DNA from: Phocaeicola fibrisolvens
Lineage (GTDB): Bacteria > Bacteroidota > Bacteroidia > Bacteroidales > Bacteroidaceae
Assembly: GCF_025567125.1 (NCBI RefSeq)
Contig: NZ_JAOQJI010000003.1
Location: 119,540-183,539 of the forward strand
Direction of reading: 5' to 3'
Length of the DNA: 64,000 nt
Shown: in pieces, positions 59,519 to 64,000 of the stretch
Layout: every line of letters starts with the position of its first letter
How positions within the stretch are numbered: position 1 is the first letter of the stretch
Notes under the pieces: generated by a model
The model's input: the letters and a program-made list of their open reading frames with translations, nothing else
What the model was told of the DNA's origin: nothing
The model's database searches: none
Translations under genes and position numbers: made by a program

Positions 59519-61072
59519 ATGCAGGAAAAAATCATTATTCTTGACTTCGGTTCACAAACCACGCAGCTCATCGGCCGCCGTGTGCGCGAGCTGAACATGT
59601 ATTGCGAAATTGTTCCTTACAACAAGTTTCCGCACGACGACCCGTCGGTTATCGGCGTAATCTTGTCGGGAAGCCCTTTCTCCGTGTACGACGAAAAGGC
59701 TTTTAAAGTAGACTTAACCCACATCCGCGGGAAGTATCCTATCCTGGGCATCTGCTACGGTGCACAGTTCATGGCCTACACCTACGGAGGTAAGGTAGAA
59801 CCAGCCAACACCCGTGAATATGGACGTGCCCACCTGGCTACCTTCAACCACGAAAGCCCGCTGCTGAAAGGCATCCGCGAACATTCTCAGGTATGGATGA
59901 GCCACGGCGACACCATCACTGCCATTCCCGACGATTTCGAGATTATCGCTTCAACCGACAAAGTGGCTATCGCTGCTTATCAGGCAAAGAATGAAAAACT
60001 CTGGGGCGTACAATTCCACCCGGAAGTGTTCCACACAGAAGACGGTACCCAACTGCTGAAGAACTTCGTGGTAGACATCTGCGGAGGGAAGCAGGACTGG
60101 AGCGCAGCCTCTTTCATCGAGACCACAGTGGCCAGCTTGAAAGAACAGCTCGGCAACGACAAGGTGGTGCTGGGACTGAGCGGCGGTGTAGACTCTTCGG
60201 TGGCAGCCGTATTGCTGAACAAGGCTATCGGCAAGAACCTGACCTGTATCTTCGTAGACCATGGGATGCTGCGCAAGAACGAATTCAAGAACGTATTGCA
60301 CGACTATGAATGTCTCGGACTGAACGTCATCGGCGTGGATGCCAGCGAGAAATTCTTCTCTGAACTGGCCGGAGTGACCGAACCGGAACGCAAACGTAAA
60401 ATCATCGGAAAAGGTTTCATCGACGTATTCGATGAAGAAGCCCACAAGATTCACGACGTGAAATGGCTGGCACAGGGTACCATCTACCCCGACTGCATTG
60501 AGTCATTGTCTATCACCGGAACCGTCATCAAGAGTCATCACAACGTAGGCGGTCTGCCCGAAAAGATGAACCTGAAACTTTGCGAACCTCTGCGTCTCCT
60601 GTTCAAGGACGAAGTTCGCCGCGTAGGTCGCGAGCTGGGTATGCCGGAACATCTGATTACCCGTCATCCGTTCCCGGGTCCGGGTCTGGCCGTACGTATC
60701 CTGGGCGACATCACCCGTGAGAAAGTACGTATCCTGCAGGATGCCGACGATATCTTCATCCAGGGCTTGCGCGACTGGAAGGTGAAAGATGAAAACGGAA
60801 ACGAAACTGCCCTGTACCATCAGGTATGGCAGGCCGGAGTCATCCTGTTGCCGGTACAGAGTGTCGGAGTAATGGGTGACGAACGTACCTACGAACGTGC
60901 AGTAGCCTTGCGTGCGGTTACCAGTACCGATGCCATGACAGCCGACTGGGCTCACCTGCCATACGAATTCCTGGCAAAGGTTTCCAACGATATCATCAAC
61001 AAAGTAAAAGGCGTGAACCGCGTTTGCTACGATATCTCTTCCAAACCGCCAGCCACCATCGAATGGGAATAA
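59519..61072 (+). CDS. guaA: GMP synthase (glutamine-hydrolysing)
   Basis: 517 residues: class I glutamine amidotransferase (1-190) with Cys 79 in ILGICYGAQ and His/Glu in GVQFHPEVFH, then ATP pyrophosphatase with P-loop GLSGGVDSS near 218, and the dimerisation domain ending KPPATIEWE. It converts XMP to GMP. Single gene with its own promoter and terminator. Confidence 0.98.
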   Translation: MQEKIIILDFGSQTTQLIGRRVRELNMYCEIVPYNKFPHDDPSVIGVILSGSPFSVYDEKAFKVDLTHIRGKYPILGICYGAQFMAYTYGGKVEPANTREYGRAHLATFNHESPLLKGIREHSQVWMSHGDTITAIPDDFEIIASTDKVAIAAYQAKNEKLWGVQFHPEVFHTEDGTQLLKNFVVDICGGKQDWSAASFIETTVASLKEQLGNDKVVLGLSGGVDSSVAAVLLNKAIGKNLTCIFVDHGMLRKNEFKNVLHDYECLGLNVIGVDASEKFFSELAGVTEPERKRKIIGKGFIDVFDEEAHKIHDVKWLAQGTIYPDCIESLSITGTVIKSHHNVGGLPEKMNLKLCEPLRLLFKDEVRRVGRELGMPEHLITRHPFPGPGLAVRILGDITREKVRILQDADDIFIQGLRDWKVKDENGNETALYHQVWQAGVILLPVQSVGVMGDERTYERAVALRAVTSTDAMTADWAHLPYEFLAKVSNDIINKVKGVNRVCYDISSKPPATIEWE

Positions 61073-61093
61073 TCCAATTCCTTTCTTGATATA

Positions 61094-61131
61094 AAAAACA
61101 GCCTCAGCTTTTTCAAGCCGAGGCTGTTTTT
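61094..61131. terminator. Bidirectional terminator between guaA and the MATE gene
   Basis: AAAAACAGCCTC / GAGGCTGTTTTTTT with A and T runs on either side, between two convergent stop codons. The last T bases touch the MATE stop. Confidence 0.9.
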
Positions 61132-62502
61132 TTATGCTTTCGCCACCTTTTTCCGTATCGTCATCCAGTAGACCGTCAGCACCAGCAGGCCGGTGACTAC
61201 CCATGATACCGGATACACAATCATCAGCACATCGTATCCCCTCCATATCGGCGACACCACGTAGACCCACACCATTCGGAGCAGACAGGTACCGAAAACC
61301 GTCAGCAAGGCCGGGGTGAGCGACTTGCCCATACCCCGCAACGAAGAACCTGCAATCTCATAGCTGCTGGCAATGAACTGCAAAGCCAGCACCAGGTGCA
61401 TGCGAAGCGTCCCGAAATGATGCACCATCGGCACACTAGAAAAGAATCCCAGGAAGAAATCACTCTGCCAGGCAAAAAGCCAGTTGAATGCCGCACAGAA
61501 AGCTACGCTCGACCCCATGCAAATCCAGAATACCCGGTGCACACGGTCCATTCTTCCGGCCCCATAGTTCTGCGCAATGAAACTGATAGCGGCTCCGTTG
61601 AATCCCTGGATGATAAAATAACAATAGTATTCAAAATTGACGGCTGCTGCCGAACCGGCAATCGCATCGGCCCCGTAACTGTTGATGGACGACTGCACCA
61701 CCACATTGGAAATGGAAAAAATCATCCCCTGCAAGCCCGCCGGAACACCGATACGCAGCATACGGTTCAGTTCCGTGGAATAAATCTTCATCTTGCTGAA
61801 ATGCAGCCGGAAAGGTTCTTTCTCCCTACACAGCAGCCGGATAATCAGCGCCGCACTCACCGCATTAGAGATTCCCGTCGCCACAGCCACACCTGCCACT
61901 CCCATGTGGAAGCAAAGCACGAACAGCAGATTGAGCAACGTATTGACCACCCCGGCAATGACCAGAATATACAGCGGACGACGCGTATCGCCCATGCTTC
62001 GCAGAATCGCCGCCCCGAAGTTGAATGCCATGATGAAAGGCATCCCCAAGAAATAGATACGCAGATAGGTCACGGCCTGGTCCAGCACATTCGGAGGGGT
62101 TCCCATCCATGTCAGAATCGGCTTGGCTGCCACCTGTCCCAACAACAACAGAAAAATTCCGCTCAGCAGGGCCACCAGCTCCACCGTATTGATGGCGTGG
62201 CGTATACTCCGGTCGTCCCGCTGACCGATATGGTTGGAGATAATGGCACAGGCTCCCATGGAGATACCCATGAACAGGTTGATGAGCAACCCGATGACAG
62301 GCGCGTTACTTCCCACGGCTGCCAGGGCTTCACTTCCCACAAAGTGTCCTACCACGGCCACATCGACCGAATTAAAAAGTTCCTGTAACAAACTACTGGC
62401 TGCCAGCGGAAGGGCAAACACCAGAATTTTCTTAAACAACGGCCCGTTGAGCATGTCAATCTCGTTGCTTCGGCTCCGTTTCTTATCCACACTGTTATCC
62501 AT
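61132..62502 (-). CDS. MATE family efflux transporter
   Basis: About 456 residues with twelve membrane helices in two halves (IDMLNGPLFKKILVFALPLAASSLLQELFNSVD start; QEL..SVDVAVVGHFVGSEALAAVG; second half near GVPAGLQGMIFSISNVVVQS). MATE pumps exchange cationic drugs for Na+ or H+. ATG 62502 (MDNSVDKK) has an AAGAAGG ribosome site 8 bp upstream, which is itself part of the frame that opens at 62520, so 62502 is preferred. Confidence 0.93.
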   Translation of the reverse strand: MDNSVDKKRSRSNEIDMLNGPLFKKILVFALPLAASSLLQELFNSVDVAVVGHFVGSEALAAVGSNAPVIGLLINLFMGISMGACAIISNHIGQRDDRSIRHAINTVELVALLSGIFLLLLGQVAAKPILTWMGTPPNVLDQAVTYLRIYFLGMPFIMAFNFGAAILRSMGDTRRPLYILVIAGVVNTLLNLLFVLCFHMGVAGVAVATGISNAVSAALIIRLLCREKEPFRLHFSKMKIYSTELNRMLRIGVPAGLQGMIFSISNVVVQSSINSYGADAIAGSAAAVNFEYYCYFIIQGFNGAAISFIAQNYGAGRMDRVHRVFWICMGSSVAFCAAFNWLFAWQSDFFLGFFSSVPMVHHFGTLRMHLVLALQFIASSYEIAGSSLRGMGKSLTPALLTVFGTCLLRMVWVYVVSPIWRGYDVLMIVYPVSWVVTGLLVLTVYWMTIRKKVAKA

Positions 62503-62530
62503 CTTTTTTACCTTCTTCAAAAATGCGCGG

Positions 62531-62538
62531 CAAAGTTA
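62531..62538 (-). promoter_or_regulatory. -7 box of the MATE gene
   Basis: The minus strand reads TAACTTTG (TAnnTTTG), 29 bp upstream of ATG 62502. The stretch from 62540 to 62740 is A/T-rich and I see nothing else in it. Confidence 0.65.
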
Positions 62539-62746
62539 CTGCAAATTTGGGAAAGATGGGATATTGAATAAATAGAAACTACATTAAGTTATCAATAAAT
62601 TAATTCTCTACCAACTATTACTTCAACAACAATAGAATCTCTTTGTAAACCCTTAATCGTAACTATTACTCCGTAAAAACGAGAAACATTAGAATAAACT
62701 TAACGCTATAAATAACACGTATTTATCAAAAACAACAAGAATTTTG

Positions 62747-62754
62747 TATCTTTG
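62747..62754 (+). promoter_or_regulatory. -7 box of the 38-residue gene
   Basis: TATCTTTG matches TAnnTTTG, 76 bp before ATG 62830, leaving a leader of about 70 nt. Confidence 0.6.
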
Positions 62755-62829
62755 TGGCGTACTATTATGCTCTTTCGTATAACACCGAATTTTAAATAGT
62801 CAAGGGACAAAAGAAAGGAGGTGTTATTT

Positions 62830-62946
62830 ATGAGAGTAAAATGTACATGTCCCTTGAAACCTGTTTCTGTAACTGACTATTACCGTATGAGATATGGACG
62901 TATCGAGTATGTTCATTCTCATTGTCGTAGATGGCCCAGAAGATAA
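62830..62946 (+). CDS. Very small basic Cys/His protein (38 residues), unrecognised
   Basis: The reading frame MRVKCTCPLKPVSVTDYYRM... ends in HSHCRRWPRR. It is preceded by AAGGAGGTG at 62814-62822, a perfect Shine-Dalgarno sequence 7 bp from ATG, rare in this phylum, and by a -7 box at 62747. Three Cys (5, 7, 32) and two His (29, 31) could hold a zinc ion, and about ten Arg/Lys against two acidic residues make it strongly basic, so nucleic acid or ribosome binding is plausible. A hairpin follows 15 bp after its stop. I recognise no family. Confidence 0.6.
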   Translation: MRVKCTCPLKPVSVTDYYRMRYGRIEYVHSHCRRWPRR

Positions 62947-62960
62947 GGCTACTAGGGACC

Positions 62961-62989
62961 ATAAGGCTGCTATTTTTTAGCAGCCTTAT
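62961..62989. terminator. Terminator hairpin between the small gene and the AAA gene fragment
   Basis: A 12-bp perfect stem ATAAGGCTGCTA/TAGCAGCCTTAT (62961-62972 with 62978-62989) has a T5 loop. It contains the stop codon of the minus-strand AAA fragment. No long T-run follows on either strand, so strength is uncertain. Confidence 0.55.
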
Positions 62990-63908
62990 GTCTTTCTATA
63001 AAAATACGCATTTCCTGTATTGAACTATTGAGTTCTTCTTGTGTAAAAGGCTTATTTAAAGTATTCTCAGGATGGTGTATTTGATGTCTAATGATTTCAG
63101 TTTTAATCAATTGTTCGATTTTTGTACCGTTTTTAATTATTTTTACATAGGGTATTTGGGGCTTTCCAGTTTCAAAATCACGTTTCCACCCTTCTGATTC
63201 AATATAACTATATAATTCATTATGATATTCTATACTACTATCACCAAATGCAGTATATGCTATTTCATTTAATGAAGGATATGGTAATTGCGACTCATTA
63301 ATCCGTTCAATCTTTTTCCCTTGTTCAGCATCTTTCACTAATCTTACTTCATCAAAAGTGAGCTGTTTTAAAATTAATGAGCTATGAGTTGTTATTATAA
63401 CCTGTATATTGTCCTTTTTAGACAATTCTTTTAATGCATGTATAAGAAGATTTTGATGATATGCATGTTGCGCTGTTTCAGGTTCTTCTATGGCATATAT
63501 AATTCCAGGTGACTTAGCTTTTTCTTGTTTTCTTTCGGCTTCAGCCCTGAAAAAATTTATGAGAATAAGTCTTTTAACCCCACTTCCACGTTTATTTATA
63601 GGAATGTCATCATCTCCAGTTATTGATACTGACTTAAATACATCCACCCATTTTAAGTCGTCAATTGTAGGTAAAGTAGGATGTAATGTATTTGCCAATG
63701 TAGGATTCATTTCATTAATTTTCTCAACGGTACGATTTGAAACAAGTTGAAGTTGTTCAATAACTGCATTGTAAATCTCCTGACATTTTAATTTTATATC
63801 AGAAGATGCCATTATTATTTTAACCGCTTCTTTCAATGGGTCTTGAACCTCTTTATCTTTATCTCCATTACTTCTGTCGGCCTGAAATAAAGTATAAACC
63901 GGCATCAT
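62970..63908 (-). pseudogene. AAA family ATPase (OLD/AAA_21 type), 5' end missing
   Basis: 312 residues correspond to the C-terminal two thirds of such ATPases: PVYTLFQADRSNGDKDKEVQDP at the very start is internal in full-length relatives, then signature KRGSGVKRLILINFFRAE near 107, Walker B PGIIYAIEEPETAQ near 140 and switch VIITTHSSLI near 172. No Walker A remains; an in-frame TAG lies 4 codons before the first ATG, in what looks like IS-end sequence. The region is about 35% G+C, far below its neighbours. Relatives act in phage defence and DNA repair; this copy should be inactive. An intact N-terminal part might lie beyond the insertion, outside the window. Confidence 0.75.
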
Positions 63909-64000
63909 TAGTGTCCACTAAAAAATCATAGTAGTTCTTTGAAATTATTGAGATTCAATTTGTTATGAGTAATTTTGGGGAGAACGGATTTGAATTTACT
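63908..64000 (-). mobile_element. Probable end of an insertion sequence, with the C-terminal tail of its transposase
   Basis: On the minus strand 64000-63926 encodes a 24-residue tail (SKFKSVLPKITHNKL..., ending FKELL) with a TGA at 63926-63928. Five bases further lies TTAGTGTCCACTAA (63908-63921), an inverted-repeat-like end with arms TTAGTG/CACTAA. A transposase stop a few bases from an element end is the usual IS layout, and the AAA gene loses its 5' part exactly here. The family cannot be named from so short a piece; IS4-like is a guess. Confidence 0.45.

Noticed and set aside
1..64000. tRNA and rRNA genes
   Set aside because: I saw no cloverleaf with CCA-proximal and T-loop sequences and no rRNA segments in the intergenic spaces, though I could not run a dedicated search.

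Overview
The window looks like chromosomal DNA of a Bacteroidales gut bacterium (Bacteroides/Phocaeicola type). Protein families such as DUF4494, an archaeal-type ProS, a Bacteroides-style SbcDC and an HAE1 RND pump point that way. At least seventeen intergenic copies of the Bacteroidetes -7 promoter box TAnnTTTG sit just upstream of gene starts. Species cannot be fixed from the sequence alone. Most of the window is gene-dense core genome. The last 1.5 kb is visibly A+T-rich and looks like accessory DNA.

Layout. 1-966: a GH28 pectinase-type gene broken by an in-frame amber codon and running off the left edge. 1141-2684: HD hydrolase and a divergent class 2 dihydroorotate dehydrogenase. 2930-10029: operon of S9 peptidase, SbcD and SbcC. 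10115-14832: M48 lipoprotein protease, glycine-zipper lipoprotein, then clpS-clpA-aat, a compact N-degron operon. 14903-18932: proS, and an aminotransferase/LolCE-type permease pair. 19134-22614: sugar-isomerase-like protein, DUF4494, YggS and a DHOD-like protein. 22705-23790: an orphan HpaII-family restriction endonuclease. 23940-25648: a predicted 60-nt small RNA, an AlaX editing protein and a membrane-anchored nuclease. 25675-32956: a tripartite RND pump with a divergent AraC regulator.

32975-50587 is one large locus. A sigma-54 response regulator and its histidine kinase are divergent from an eight-gene export operon (TolC, HlyD, four MacB/FtsX-type permeases, a TlpA-like thioredoxin lipoprotein-type protein and a single LolD/MacB ATPase). 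The intergenic region carries a near-consensus sigma-54 promoter and two GTGC-N6-GCAC palindromes exactly 21 bp apart, so the control logic is readable from the DNA. 50605-52531: lactonase and EFR1 ferredoxin-flavodoxin protein. 52911-59334: rplT, rpmI, infC, thrS, a TPR protein, def and ruvX. 59519-62502: guaA and a MATE transporter. 62830-62946: a very small basic Cys/His protein with a perfect AGGAGG site. 62970-64000: the 3' part of an AAA ATPase gene cut off by what looks like the end of an insertion sequence.

The most unusual signal is a family of three intergenic arrays (2761-2914, 24027-24181, 44925-45029) made of short palindromes repeated with an exact 22-bp period. Two share the same AAACG...CGTTT core, have six units each and share both flanks. 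The third has an unrelated AGTACT core but the same period and a similar right flank. They resemble no CRISPR, terminator or IS and look like an undescribed modular repeat element.
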